The position numbers were made by a program, and so were the translations under genes. Shown here one piece after another: positions 23,895-35,999 of a stretch of 64,000 nt of DNA (position 1 is its first letter; each line of letters starts with the position of its first letter). The notes below the pieces were generated by a model, which did not search any database, was not told the origin of the DNA, and saw nothing but the letters and a program-made list of their open reading frames with translations. The DNA comes from Salvator merianae (lineage: Eukaryota > Chordata > Lepidosauria > Squamata > Teiidae): assembly GCA_003586115.2 (NCBI GenBank), contig QVOM02000025.1, positions 47,326,229 through 47,390,228 on the forward strand, in the 5' to 3' direction.

Positions 23895-24393
23895 GGCCGT
23901 TTTCACATTTATAATGTTCTAATTAGCAGTGTCTGGGCTGGCCAGGATCAGGTACAGTGATGAGTATTTACACTTGTCAGCAATGGAACAGTTTGCGAGC
24001 TGACCAGCAGAGGGAGCAGTGCAAATGGCGATGCAATAGTTAGGTAGCTGTGTTCAATCCCAGAGGAGTTGTGTTCAAACTTGTGTCCAAAGCGGCTGCC
24101 AGGGTCTGGACCCCAAAGTCCAAACCTCAGTCCAAACTGTCTGGTGGCACCTGTGAAGCCATGCAGTTCCTGGCCTGCCACAATTCCACATCAGGAAGTG
24201 ATATGAGCATACCTTTCCTGATCTCACAAGTCAACTTCCAGACTACAATTTTCTTGACCAGTGCTATTCAGTTTCTGGTGAGCATCAGGTGGGTTTTGGT
24301 AGGTTTCAAGCCAGCTGGGGCTGTTTACAGGTGTGAATGTTCCATACTATTGAGTGTCCTGGAACATTCCTCTTGCGAAGTGCAAACAGGCCC
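23895..24393. mobile_element. PIF/Harbinger-like non-autonomous element with TTA duplication
   Basis: TTA flanks both ends (23892-23894 and 24394-24396), matching the TWA target preference of PIF/Harbinger. The left end GGCCGTTTTCACATTT and the right end (reverse complement GGGCCTGTTTGCACTT) are decayed inverted repeats. The 'gaccagcagagggagcagtg' block at about 24002 ties it to the copies at 3621, 5461 and 41.3 kb. It is 499 bp with no transposase. Confidence 0.75.
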
Positions 24394-24452
24394 TTAGTGT
24401 AATTATTGTTCTTATTCCTGTTCTGCTTAAGTTGTAAGAAAGAAAAGAAAAA

Positions 24453-24632
24453 GCCCCTTTCTGCACTTGGTTTTATCCTGGATCATATCTCAGAACAGGA
24501 ACCTGCTATCTGCATGCTAGTGGAGTTTACAGCAGGTCCTGCATGGGGCCTGCCATGGTTCCTACTAGCAAGCAGATGGCATGTCCCTATTCCAGGATAT
24601 AATCTAGTATAAGGCCAAGTGCAGAAAGGGCC
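24453..24632. mobile_element. Short Harbinger-like MITE (about 180 bp)
   Basis: The left end GCCCCTTTCTGCACTTGG and the right end (reverse complement GGCCCTTTCTGCACTTGG) form long inverted repeats continuing through a TTATMCTRGATYATAT-like stretch. AAA lies on both sides as a possible 3-bp duplication. The outer bases resemble the larger Harbinger-like family, but the interior differs. It lies 59 bp from the element ending at 24393. Confidence 0.65.
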
Positions 24633-25021
24633 AAAGAAGCACTTTGGGCTGTCAAGAGTCAGGTATGGTTTATTTTGAAGATGGGACAAGATGACATCCA
24701 AGGGAGAGTGATATCTTCTAGATTTAGCTTGGTATTTTTTTAGTGTTTGATTGGAGGTAACGACAGAAGCCAAATCAAGAAAAATATCAAAATATTCACT
24801 CAACCTTATTATTCTATATTTTCTTTGTTCTAAGCTATTGCCATTGTTTCTTTGTTTTCTTTTTTTAGTGTTTTGTCAGCCTGTTTATTCATTAAGCCTA
24901 GAGTGTAGACCACCAAAAGTCTATCTAACACTAACCCGGACTGGGATAGGATAGATGAAAGAACTTAACACCAATGTTGCATTATGTTAACATAAATAGG
25001 TAGGTCTGTTCCAAACCTCCA
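24633..25021. other. Unassigned stretch
   Basis: No recognisable gene. A pyrimidine tract with TAG near 24841-24868 resembles a splice acceptor, but no supported exon follows. Confidence 0.35.
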
Positions 25022-25440
25022 GACTTATTTATTTGTAATTTTATCCTGCTCTATACCCAAAGGTCTCAGTGTGGGTTACAGAAATAAAAACCAAATGCAA
25101 AATAAACATACTAAAAGCAATAACGATGCCTGAAACTGGCACCGTTGTAATTAAGTTTGTGAAAATAAGTTTGTCTTCACTGCTTTCCTGAAGAAGTAAA
25201 GTGAATATGTCTGGTGCACCTCAGAAGGGAGACCATTCCATAGTCTGTTGCCTCCTGGGGAATGCTTTAGCATGCAGCCTCCACAGTCTACAGGTTGTGA
25301 TCCAATTGGACCATATAGATATTGCCAAAATGTTGCTTTTGCAATTATGGTACAGACTTTGATCCAGTAGTCACCTCTGTTCACAGAACAGGAAAGAGAG
25401 GTATTGTTATTAAATTCTGATGAATTGACTGGAATAAAAA
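25022..25440 (-). mobile_element. L2-type LINE 3' end
   Basis: On the minus strand the frame reads RLWNGLPSEVHQTYSLYFFRK followed by AVKTNLF. This matches the C-terminal WN.LP...SL..FR..LK..LF block of L2/CR1-clade ORF2 proteins. The remaining bases to 25022 are the 3' UTR ending in a TTATTTATTTG-type tail. Everything upstream of the C-terminus is absent. Confidence 0.75.
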
Positions 25441-25560
25441 ACACTTGAATTTATTCAGAAGGTGGCCACAGTGCTATAAAGATTACAAGCAAAGTTTTAA
25501 ATTACTTGCACATGGTAATCCTGTATTAATAGCACTTCATATTATTATATGGATAGATTT

Positions 25561-25612
25561 CTCCCTCCCTCCCTCCCTCCCTCCCTCCCTCCCTCCCTCC
25601 CTTCCTTTTTTT
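25561..25612. repeat. (CCCT)n/(CCTT)n microsatellite
   Basis: A pyrimidine tetranucleotide run ends in a T-rich tract. Confidence 0.95.
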
Positions 25613-27206
25613 TTTTCTTTATGTTCTTGAGAGAAAGACTCTGATCTATACATATCAGGTAAACCCGACATGTTAAAATAAATACCCCTCTACACTTTTT
25701 TAATGTCAAAAACTCTGCAATGATTTACTAATTTCAATTGTTGTTGTTGGGTTTTTTTTTGGGGGGGGGGATCCTTTGAAATACTTCAGTTTTTCTGTAT
25801 AGCTCCCAGTATTGTATAGCATGTTATACTCGTAGGAAGAGAATTAGCACATAAATTTTGTCCATCTGGCCTGAATCTGAATTGAATATGTTAATTCTGC
25901 AGATAGGGTAATGGAGACTCTGGTTAGACAAAATCTTAAGCCACTCTCTCTCTCTCACTGTCATTCCTGTTTTACAAATCCTATATATGCTGTTGCTTTT
26001 TACCTTTGCTATTAACATTGTGCATTTTCAAAGAATATTACAGGTCTTATTTCTCAGTGTAGTTTGAAGCCTCTTTTAAAGAATCAATTTGGACCATAAT
26101 AGATTCTTCAGAAACCTGTGGTAAATGCCCATGAAAATAAACTAGTTTGAAGTGTGAAGGGGGGGGGGGTGTTCTTACAAATTGATCATAGATAATTGCC
26201 TTAATGGATGTTTAAGGAGAAAGGGGTCAAGTGAGAAATCTAATAATACAGCAAATGACTGGAAGAAGGGTATCCCCCCCCCCCTAAAATAACAGATTTA
26301 AAATAATTTTAAGGGCTTAGAACATCATAGCTTAGTAATGTGGATAATACTCTGTGATAAAAATGGCATTTTTTATCTTGTGGTTTATTCCAAATCAGCC
26401 AGTGGCAAAAATTCTCCACCCAATAAGTCACAATTTATTATATGTCACCAGCAAATCTTCCTTTGATTTGACCCAGTGCAGACCAAAGAAACCCATTTTT
26501 ATTGGATGAAAGGAAGATACTCATGCTGCTTAACCTCCAAATGAAGTTCATGAACCAGAATCAATGGAGGAGGAATTTCCACCTGTCTCACCCAAGACAG
26601 CAACTGGAACCAGTTCAAAATCTTCTATTGCTTCTGATAAAGAGCAAAATGATGTTATGTCCCATAAACACACTGAAAAGAGTTGCTGAACATGGTTATT
26701 ATATTCTTTAGCACTGAAAATTACTTTTCTTTTTTTTTAGTTAATAAAAAAATGGGTACGAAGGACCACTGAATCAAAATCAGGAAGGTGTTTCTTTTTT
26801 CCTCTCTGTGAGTAGAGCTGTCTTAGAGAGTTAAGTGTAAATCATATAGTGCCTATCATAGACTTTATGGCATTAACTATGCATATACATATTCATACAA
26901 GTGTGGAACTCACTTCTGCATCCTAGAAACTTATCCAAGCAAGGAATGTGTGATTAAAACATTATAACACAGAGACCCGTACTTGTTCAACGTTTTGATT
27001 TGATTTTTCACTCACGTCCTTTTGAGATAGAATTATTTCCTTTTCCAAAAGGGCCCATAGTAGTGTTCACATTTCCTCATCCAGGAGCAGTAACTGAAAC
27101 TTGTCCAAAACCAGAATCAGTCAGTGCTCTTGATGCCTCCATAGAAACAATAAATACATTTAGCTTGCAATTAATGAGGACTTTTTTTTCACCTCAGAAG
27201 ATTGTA
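25613..27206. other. Mostly unassigned; holds a 51-codon coding-like patch
   Basis: Mononucleotide runs occur at about 25758-25770 (G), 26160-26170 (G) and 26273-26284 (C). The plus frame at 26534-26689 is open for 51 codons between TAA and TGA and has a coding-like composition (EPESMEEEFPPVSPKTATG). I cannot name the protein. It has no splice-flanked start that I trust and may be a pseudogene fragment. Confidence 0.3.
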
Positions 27207-27262
27207 AGAACATAAGAGAAACCTTGCTGAATCATTCCACAGCCCATTCGGCCCTGTATCTT
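27207..27262 (-). mobile_element. CR1 3'-tail fragment
   Basis: In reverse complement it reads as the 'gggccgaatgggctgtgg' to 'cttatgttcttac' end also seen at 58290-58352 and at 44337. Only about 56 bases of the 3' end remain. Confidence 0.7.
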
Positions 27263-28774
27263 GTTATACCATATCATGTATTGATGTCCATCATATAAAA
27301 TACATGCATTTGGCAAATAAAATAGTATACTCAAAAATACATCTTTTGACAAAGGCAATTTATTTTACTCTATTCTATTCTATTATCTGAGATGAGGACT
27401 ATTCTTCAGAGTTTTTAAAACAAAATTAGGGACAAGTGTGTTCTGCTAAAAACATTCAAATCCATTATGGTGCAAACAGAAAAAAAAAAAAAAAAAAAAA
27501 CTGACCTGAAGTTAATTCTCAGGTAGTGCAGTACTTCATAGCAGTTAAGCTACTTCAGTAAAAACGCACAAATCTAGTAATATGCAGTGTCTAAATTCTG
27601 ACAAAAATGTGGGGAATACAGCACATGTATACTGTGTAAATATATTTTAAAAATCAATCAATCAATCAATCAATCCACTACTTTTAAATCAATTTCTTCA
27701 CTTAAATAAAAAAGTCTTAGTTACGTTTGCTTTAAGAAAAGTTAAAAAGTCCATCTCATTCTTTTTATATTGCAATAAAATGTTAACTCAAATAAGTTAG
27801 TAGAATAAAATTATTTATTACTCATTCAAATTCAGCAGCAAGAAGAGTGATTTGCAGATTTTGGAAGATGCTAAAGGATATTTACTTTGATATCTACTTT
27901 ACAAAATTCTGGCTAGTGGCTCTTGAAAAATGACTGTATAGGATGAATTTGATAATAATAGTGACTTAAGAATGTAATGTAAACTGTAATTTTATATATT
28001 TGAAATACAAGAAAAATAAAAATATGCAAACAAACAAACAAACAATAAGAAAAATTACTGTATAAAACAAAACTAAGAATGGAAGATAAATTAATAAGCC
28101 ATTAATGAGGTATAAGATATATTCATTATGTATTTGAATTGACATGAAATATAATGCTATATCAAAATTTTTACTAAGTTTTATGATATGGAAGTTTTTT
28201 CCTAAATGCAAACACATTATTACAAAATTGCCTAATTATTATATAATTGTTAATTGATCATTTACATAGTGAAAACCTGTATAGTATGTTTAAAAAATTA
28301 TTAATAAAAAAAATAGCAGAAAAATGTAGCTCTACCAATGCCCTAAGATGGAGAAGTAGAAATGTGACTTTGAGTAACACCTTGATTTCAGAGAAGTAGC
28401 CAGAAGTGTTGGGTCAGATTAACTGGTCTTCTTTGAAGCCTGAAATGAAAGACAATTTGTCTTTGATACATCATTCCATCCAATCAAAGAGGGAGTTGCC
28501 ACACATTTTGGACTCCAAAGAAGTCCAACAAATCCATGCATAGTGCATGGTGCTTCCAGCTATATCTGGAGGTGTGTGCAGGTACTGGCTACTACAGGGT
28601 ACTATTGCTTCTGCTGAAGGTGGCATCACAAGTTGTGGATCTCCTACACTGCAAACTCAGGGTTTCCCTAATGCAGTGGGCAAGATATGGATGACAATGT
28701 AAGCTTGAGGTTCATTCTGGGTTTTTTTTGGGTTTTTTTTGATATATATATACACACATACACACACACAAACA
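27263..28774. other. Unassigned AT-rich stretch
   Basis: Only simple repeats are seen: poly(A) at 27480-27500, (AATC)n at about 27653-27676 and (ACAA)n at about 28027-28044. No supported gene. Confidence 0.45.
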
Positions 28775-30820
28775 CAAGTGGACAAAACTGTGGAAACCTC
28801 TTGGAAAAAGTGTAGTTTTGAGGTTTGATGGCTCATGACACCACCTTTTTTTGGAGTAACCCCATAAAATGATATATCAATGGAATGATAACACAGGTCT
28901 ACAGTGATTTTGGTGCCAGCGATGTCTGAATGGTTTTATATTAAGTTTATGGCACTGATTAAGAATATGACTTCAGTTTTGCCAGATTGCCAGATTCTGA
29001 GTTATTTAATAGTTAAGTAATTAATTAGTAATTAATTGTTTTTAATGTCAGTGCTTCAAAAGTTGCTTTTATAGCTTTGTAGGCCTACAAATTGAAATAC
29101 AAAATAATTATATGAGATATTTCATTACCTAAGACACTGTTAAAGGGTTAAAAGACAAACCAAAAGCTATTGAATTTGTTATCACACACAAGTTGCATTG
29201 GGGGAATGCATTGTTTCATGGATGTCCATTATCTCCAAACTAGAACCAATTCAACAAAAGTAATGGGAGCTTTGTATTCAGCACCCTCAAAATACCCTAA
29301 ATCCATTAAAAAAACCCTTGGCACCTGATTTTTTTTTTCTTTTTTTGTAGACCTGTGTAATTTAATCAAGAATATAATACAACAAACTTTGTTCAATTAT
29401 CTGTATTCTTTCAAAAGCTATAGCCAAATAACCAGGAAAAGAAGCACAACTTGCTTGTAACTTTCCTTCATTTCAATGTAGTCAATAAGCGTGAGTGTTT
29501 AGAGAGTCAGGAGTCATCTTGTAATAAAATGTAATAAACTTAAAGAAATGGTGCAAAGAGTTGACTGATCACCCAGAAACCAATGTAAAATAATACTATT
29601 GGTGAACAAGGCAACAGTTATGAAAAAATTAGAAGAAAATTTGGTGGAAACTTAACCAAAGGTGGCATTTCTAAATTTTTGAAGAGGTATAAGGAGACTT
29701 AGCCACTACAAAACCAGACTGGTAAAGGCAGGAAAAGGCGCACAACAGCAAGTGATGATAGAAAAATGAAGAGACTGTGCCTAGGTGACAGAAGAAAATA
29801 ATCTGGCTGTATACAAGATGAAATGGCACAATGCAATGTGAAGTTGAGTGCAAGGACTGTCCGGCACAGATTGCAGGAATTTGGTTTAAGTGCTAGAATT
29901 CCATGAAAAAAGCCATTTCTATCTCGCAAACAAAGGTTGAAGAAATGAAATTGGGCTAAAACCCTGTTTACTGGACAGCGAAACAATGGGACAGTGTTAT
30001 TTGGAGCAACGAGACCAGAATCTCCCTGTTTGGTAGTGATGGCATAAAATACGTAAGGTGAAGAACCAGAGAAGATTTGCATCCTGATTGCATTACATCT
30101 ACCATGAAGCACCCAGTTAGTGTTATGATCTGGGGTTGTATGGCATCAAAAGTTGTGGGCAGAATTTGTGTGATTAAAGGGAATATAAAAAAATGCCCCA
30201 AAATACATAAATGAAATACTTGAGTCCAAACTTAAGCCTTCCGCATGTGATCTTTTCCCAGATCATGAAGCATTTATATTTCAACAGGATTCAGCTCCAT
30301 GTCATGTTGCTGCTGTGTGCAAAAAGTGGTTTCAAGATAGCCATATTCCACTGCAGGAATGGCCTGGGAATAGCCCAGACCTTAACCCAATAGAAAATCT
30401 GTGGAGCAGATTAAAGAAACTTGTTAGTCAGAAGAAACCCAACAATAAAACCAAATTAACAGAAACAATAATTCAATCTTGCTTTCACATTGTAATAGCT
30501 GCAGAACTAAAAAACTTGGTTCACTCCATGGGAAGGAGTTGTAAGGCCGTAATTAAGACTAAAGGTTAGCCAACTAAGTATTAACTGCCATAGTGAGAAT
30601 TTTCGTAAATCTCATTCTTTCTATGTGTTTCACTTTTCTTCTTTATAACTGTTGTTCTATTAAAAAATCCTTCATAAAAGTTATTGCATTACATTCTTGA
30701 TTAAATTATCTTTCCATTGATATATCATTTTATGGGGTTACTCCCAAAAAAAGTGGTGTTATGAGCCTTCAAACCTCAAAAAGACACTTTTTCCAAAGGT
30801 TTGCACAATTTTGGCCGCTA
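28775..30820 (+). mobile_element. Tc1-like DNA transposon with long inverted repeats, inactive
   Basis: The first about 107 bases ('agtggacaaaactgtgg', then 'cctcttggaaaaagtg', to 'aaatgatatatcaatgg') are repeated inverted at the right end (30714-30820) with few differences. The element is 2.05 kb, longer than the usual 1.3-1.6 kb. A broken Tc1-type transposase lies inside, in the plus direction. The expected TA duplication is not clean at either edge, so the boundaries are good to a few bases only. Confidence 0.88.
29590..30569 (+). pseudogene. Tc1-like transposase pseudogene
   Basis: Across shifting frames I read GGISKFLKRYKET (DNA-binding part), KLSARTVRHRLQEFGLSARI, KPFLSRKQRLKK, WSNETRISLFGSDG, VMIWGCMASK, FIFQQDSAPCHVA and SPDLNPIENLW. 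These are the ordered blocks of a Tc1 DDE transposase. The second catalytic Asp (QQD) and the terminal acidic position (NPIEN) remain. The first Asp is Asn (WSNE instead of WSDE). Several in-frame stops and shifts are present. The longest open piece is 30315-30569. Confidence 0.9.
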
Positions 30821-32149
30821 GTTTATGTATATTTCTTTGTGGTAAAAAATGGTTTCTCTTATTTATTTTGAAAGTGCTTTGAATCTTTGAATCTGGCAGA
30901 CAAACGTTTTAAATGAGACACAGGATTTGTAATCTAATGTACGGAGAAAGTGCATTTTGTGTGATAGAAATTAAGGATTTTTTAAACATTATACAGTTTG
31001 ATACTTTGATTTCCCTCCACACATATGCAACGTCAAAGTTATTCCAAAATTCCTTGCTACCGTGTGACCACTGTACTGTATATACTAATCTGTTAATTAA
31101 ATGCAACAGTGTACTTAATGATAGGGTTTTGGACTTTGTGCTTTGCAGGAGCACCAATCATACTGGCATTACTAAAGCAATTAATTTCTCTGTACCTTAA
31201 ACAAAGTGGCCTACAGTAAGAAGAGTTATTTTAATAAAGTCAAAATGACACGTATGACCATACTTTAACTGATCTATGATGTATACTTTAAGATGCCTTT
31301 TAATTGTAATGTAACATTTGTAATGTTTGGTGCTTAATGCTTTGCCAAAGAGATTTTCAATACCCTATGCAAAATATTGGTAGGTGAAGGGTGCACATTC
31401 CAATTTTCTAGACTACTAGACCTTAATATTGAAGTCTGAAATGAAGAAGCCTTATGTCCACACTGAGATCAGTGACTAATGGCTGTCGTAGATATAATAG
31501 CCTAGTTTTCTTTCTGGAACAATTAAGTTCCTGTAAGTACAAGCACTTTGTTTTGTTTGTTTAACCAAGCAATTACAAGCCATCTTATGTGTTGTTCACA
31601 TGTTATATTTCTCAGTGCTAACAACAGTAGAAGGTTTCCCTTGAGTTAGTTTCTGTAATTTATATGCCATTGGTTGGTCAATTAATCAACTGCTTTGGGC
31701 TCACTGTCAGCACTGTGTTGATAACACTGATTTTAATTGTGCAAATATGTTTGGCATTTGCTTGGCAGTGTTTTCATTACTGAAATACATCCCCCAACTC
31801 TTTGTGAGTTACTATTAGATGGTGAAAGAGCATTTTGTTTAATTTCATGCATAAGACTAATATTAATTGCTTGATCCTGATCAGACATCAGGATTCACTG
31901 CTAAATTTAATTGTTCTTCAGATGCAATGTTTAAGAATCAGTTTCAGAGCTAATGGGAAATGGAAGAAACAATTGTGACAATGACCACTTTCTGATGAAA
32001 AATATGGGAGGAAATGAGGTTCAAGGGGATGACTGAAAAAAAACCCACCTCCTTTCTTACTAAATCTTAGTATTCTTGTTAACATGCTATAAAATTAGAA
32101 AGAGAAATGAACTTAGCAAGCTGAATATCTGGAAAAATAAATAGTACAA
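30821..32149. other. Unassigned stretch, no repeats recognised
   Basis: It is AT-rich single-copy-looking sequence without visible element termini. The plus frame at 30913-31200 (95 codons) has no recognised motif. Confidence 0.4.
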
Positions 32150-32230
32150 TTTGAAGTTTATTATTTTATTTATTAATTGGATTTGTATGCTGCCCCTCTC
32201 CAAAGATTCCGAAGTTACAGTAGTGCTGCA
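32150..32230. mobile_element. LINE/SINE 3'-tail-like fragment
   Basis: The motif 'ttatttattaattggatttg' followed by 'tatgctgcccctctcc' is a common amniote retroposon tail and resembles the L2-type tail at 25022. It is too short for firm assignment. Confidence 0.4.
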
Positions 32231-34067
32231 AATGGAGGGTTGCGTTGGCTTATACTGGCTGGGGGGGAAAACTCACTCAGGCAAAATCTCCAAACAAGAC
32301 CTTTGGTTTAAAACAAACAAACAAACAGACAGACAGCAAGAAACAAAAGTTCATTCAATAAAAATATGAATACTTTATTAAAAGAACTGCAAAAAGGCTT
32401 TAAAATAAAGAAAAATGGCAGAACTTTCAAACTCAGCTGTTCTGTCAACTGTCAAAAGTACAGAAATGTAAAGTCAACAATTAATGCTGTTATGGGGCTT
32501 TTGGTAATAGGTGGTGATGCACAGGTTGAAGGTTGCGGAGCTCAGCAAGAATGCAACTTAGCAGTAAAAGTAAATGTTAGACTTTCAGAGTCCAAGTGAC
32601 TCTGCTTCAGGCTGAAGCAGCAATTCCTTAGGTAGATGGCAACGTTCATGGAGCAGCAAAGTGGGAGATTCAAAGTTTGGTTGCAACCCAGTTGCCAAGA
32701 TGACAGCACACAGTACAGCGGGTGAATCTAGTGACAGGACACCATAACTGGAGCTAACTTTGGGGTATTTTTATCCTGTTCTTCAACTATGAGGAGCTGA
32801 TCCCAAACCCAAGGAACAGCCCAGAGGCAGAAAAATGTGACAGCAATGCAACTCTATGGGGCTGTTCAATGCTTCATGCTAACTTGTGTAACATGCACAA
32901 CAATCTTGTGACTCATGGACAGACGCAGATGTTTATGTGTTCTCTGCCCTGTCACAACTCTTGGCAGTGGTAACTATTTTTAGATTGCTGACAGGGGTAA
33001 AGACAACAGAATGGTACACAAGGGACAAAACCCAACCAATTGCTGAGACTTGTGCTTCAATCCAGAGTCAAAAAAGGTTGGTCAATATCCCTGATGACTG
33101 CATTTTTTGCTTAACACTTGGATCTCATGGAAACAATCAAAAGGTCAAGTTTGCAAATGACAGTTTAGTATCTTTTAGCTATCCTGATTAAAAATGTACC
33201 AGATCTTCTAGAACTTCATTCATTTGGTATAGACAAGACTGTAAAGCATTGATTGTCCTTCTTGATATCATCCTTGCAGGCAGAAGGGGATGGGCATAGG
33301 AAGATCTCTAGTGTGCATTTTAAAAATGGGGGTTGATTTTTCCATGATGGATTCTGTCTGGTACAGGAGTCCAGGCTTCTGCCCCCATGTACAAGGAATA
33401 TGCATAAATTCATATTTAATCAGCGGTGGCCAGCGGCTTTAAGCCCGGGTGTTTGGACCCCAAATAAAGCATGCCATGGCCTCATGTTTAATAGACATGT
33501 TTCATAATGGTACAATAGCATAACTGATTACCCATGGAGGACATATTGAAGCACAGGCTAGAAAATAATCTGTTGGATAAATGGAGAGATTGGACTTGGC
33601 CCAGATCATGTGATATAGGCCAAGAACAGAGTGGGGCAAGGAGGGTTGTACTGGGACTTTCTGCATTGCCATGGCCCCCATCCCAGCTTCCAAAGTTGTA
33701 GGCTGGAGGGTTTGATTGCTGCACCACAAACAAACCACTTCTGGGGTCATGTCTGGAAACCAACAAAATGGAACTGAGCTCTGTATGTCACTTAGGTAGT
33801 TCCAGATGTCCAGATGGTAGACAACTAGATAGGATCACAGTCTGGAAATGTTCCGGAGACCACTTTAAAATGGTCTCCCTCTAAAGCGCTTCCTAGCACA
33901 ATATTCACACCAGAGAGCAGTCCAGCCAAAAGGTCCATCAGACCAGAGCTTTCCTTGGGGGGGGGGGGTATAACTGTCAGGAAACACTCTTGTAAGAAGA
34001 TTTTGTGCTCCTAGGCTGTAGTTCACTTCGTTCTAGCAACTAATGAGAACCACATTCAAGGCACATG
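32231..34067. other. Unassigned stretch
   Basis: Frames at 32366-32599 and 32937-33191 carry no recognisable motif. A G13 run lies at about 33956-33968. No element termini were seen. Confidence 0.4.
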
Positions 34068-34366
34068 TGTATTCTGATGAGAATACACCAGTTCTGGCGG
34101 TTTTGCAAGATTTGTCATTCAACTTGATAATCATGACTTCTGGAGCACTGATTGCTTCAACACACATCACTTTCTTGTGAGGGAAAGGGAGGGGGTCACA
34201 GGGAAACACAAATCTGTACTTTTACATTGATTTTTCCTGTATCAAAATGAAGTTCAGATTGTCTGGTTTTAGAGCTTCCATGCATGCATATTAATCATAT
34301 TTTTAGGCTTTCCTGACATAAGTCTTTGTCATGCCTTAAGTACCAGGGCAGCTTAATTCAATTTAA
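34068..34366 (+). repeat. Unnamed dispersed repeat, copy B
   Basis: It is collinear with 18813-19268 and shares the blocks 'tattctga', 'caccagttctgg', 'ggagcactgattgcttcaa', 'tttcctg', 'gttcagattgtct' and 'taccagggcagctta'. It lacks about 150 bases present in copy A. The function and class are unknown. Confidence 0.6.
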
Positions 34367-35022
34367 AGACCACATATGTTAACAGTTCAGATGGATTATG
34401 AAGAAGCTGCCTTGGATTCCACAATGGTCTAAATGGATGAGAAAGGGAAGGACAGTCTGGAGAATATGTAGTCCTATATGTAAAATGCAAGCTTGCTTCA
34501 GCGCTCCTAGAAGACAGATAGCTCCACAGAATCACTATAGCTAGCAATATCAGGTCAAAAATTTAGCTGACACTGGAGAGATGCTATCACTTCCCAAACC
34601 AAAGACCTCAGGAAGATTTTAAGATAGAAAACGAGGTCAGATCTGCATAAAAAAGTTGTTTAGTAATAATGAGAGCCTTCAGTTTTACACACACACACAT
34701 ACAGCTCTTAGACATAGTAAAAAAATATACACTGGGGTAGTTCATTGTGGAATTGACTAGGGGATAGGCAATATTGGACTTAACTGTAGGTAGTGATCAA
34801 CACTTTGGAAATAGTGATCATACAGTTGATACTATAAACAGCAATATTTGTAACAATGTAGTTATTTTACCCTACATATATTGCTGTCTTGTCATGACAG
34901 AGGGACTTGCATTGCTTGATGGGCTATATCAAGACCACAGGCCTAGATGCAAGGACACAGAGACATGCAGTTCCACACCAGAACTGGTAAAAGAAAAGAA
35001 AGGAATAAACACACACACACAA

Positions 35023-35023
<1 letters not shown>

Positions 35024-35079
<56 letters not shown>
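35024..35079. repeat. (TA)n microsatellite
   Basis: About 27 TA units directly follow a short CA run. Confidence 0.97.
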
Positions 35080-35080
<1 letters not shown>

Positions 35081-35967
35081 TCCACAGTTCTTCACCCAGA
35101 GTCAGAGTCTGACACTCAGGTTGTTAAATAAATATTTCCGTTAACTCCTAGTTCGTCTTACCTTGGAGAACGGAGCTAGCTGAATTAAAAATAAATGTCA
35201 TCTTCTTATCACTAACACAGAGCAAAAAACCAGGATCAGTGAAGCAAGCCATAACACAGAGTCTGGTCAAAGACACAGAATAAGATGTCATTGCAGATGC
35301 CAGCCTTACATTACCCCCCACCCCAAGTGAGGTGCCCTCTTCACAGGTGAAGCCAAAAGGAGTGGGGTAGTAAGAGAGGAAGCTGGACCAGGTTTATCAG
35401 GAAAATGGGAATAGAATCACAAATCAATCATTTAGCACTATCAGCATCAACTCAGGATCTTTCAGAGATAGGGTAGCCAATCCAGTTAACTAAATATGGA
35501 AGGTGATCTCAAAATATTCATGTCCCCAACGGTGACAGAGGGAGGCAGGGTGGAAGTGAAACAAAGTGGGCATGGAGGAAGTATAGCAACTGTTCACATT
35601 AGATTGTTTGCTCTCTATTTTAGGTATATACCTAATCTTACAGCTTTGCAGAATTCAAATTTCCCTTAATCAAGTTTTGAAAACTTCTCATAATAACCAG
35701 GTATCACAAATATCATTGTATGATATTCTTCTGCATCTCCACTTTGTCACATTTTTCTTTCAGAAGGAGAAGTTAGTTTCTATAAATAACAAAAATAAAC
35801 CACAAATTGAAAGAATAATAAAGAAAAAGGGACTGACCTTTTAGTGATCCAAAGGGCTTTGGTTATATGCCAGTACAATTTACTTAACCTTTAAGAAAGT
35901 GCTCATTTAAGTCACTCCAGTTCATTTTTTCTCAGGTATGTGAAAATGAACCATGCTATTGATATGA

Positions 35968-35999
35968 TGTGTGTGTGTGTGCGCGCACACACACACACA
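35968..35999. repeat. Alternating purine-pyrimidine palindrome (TG)n(GC)n(AC)n
   Basis: GT units, then GCGCGC, then AC units form a nearly perfect self-complementary tract of about 32 bases. Every step alternates purine and pyrimidine. Confidence 0.95.
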
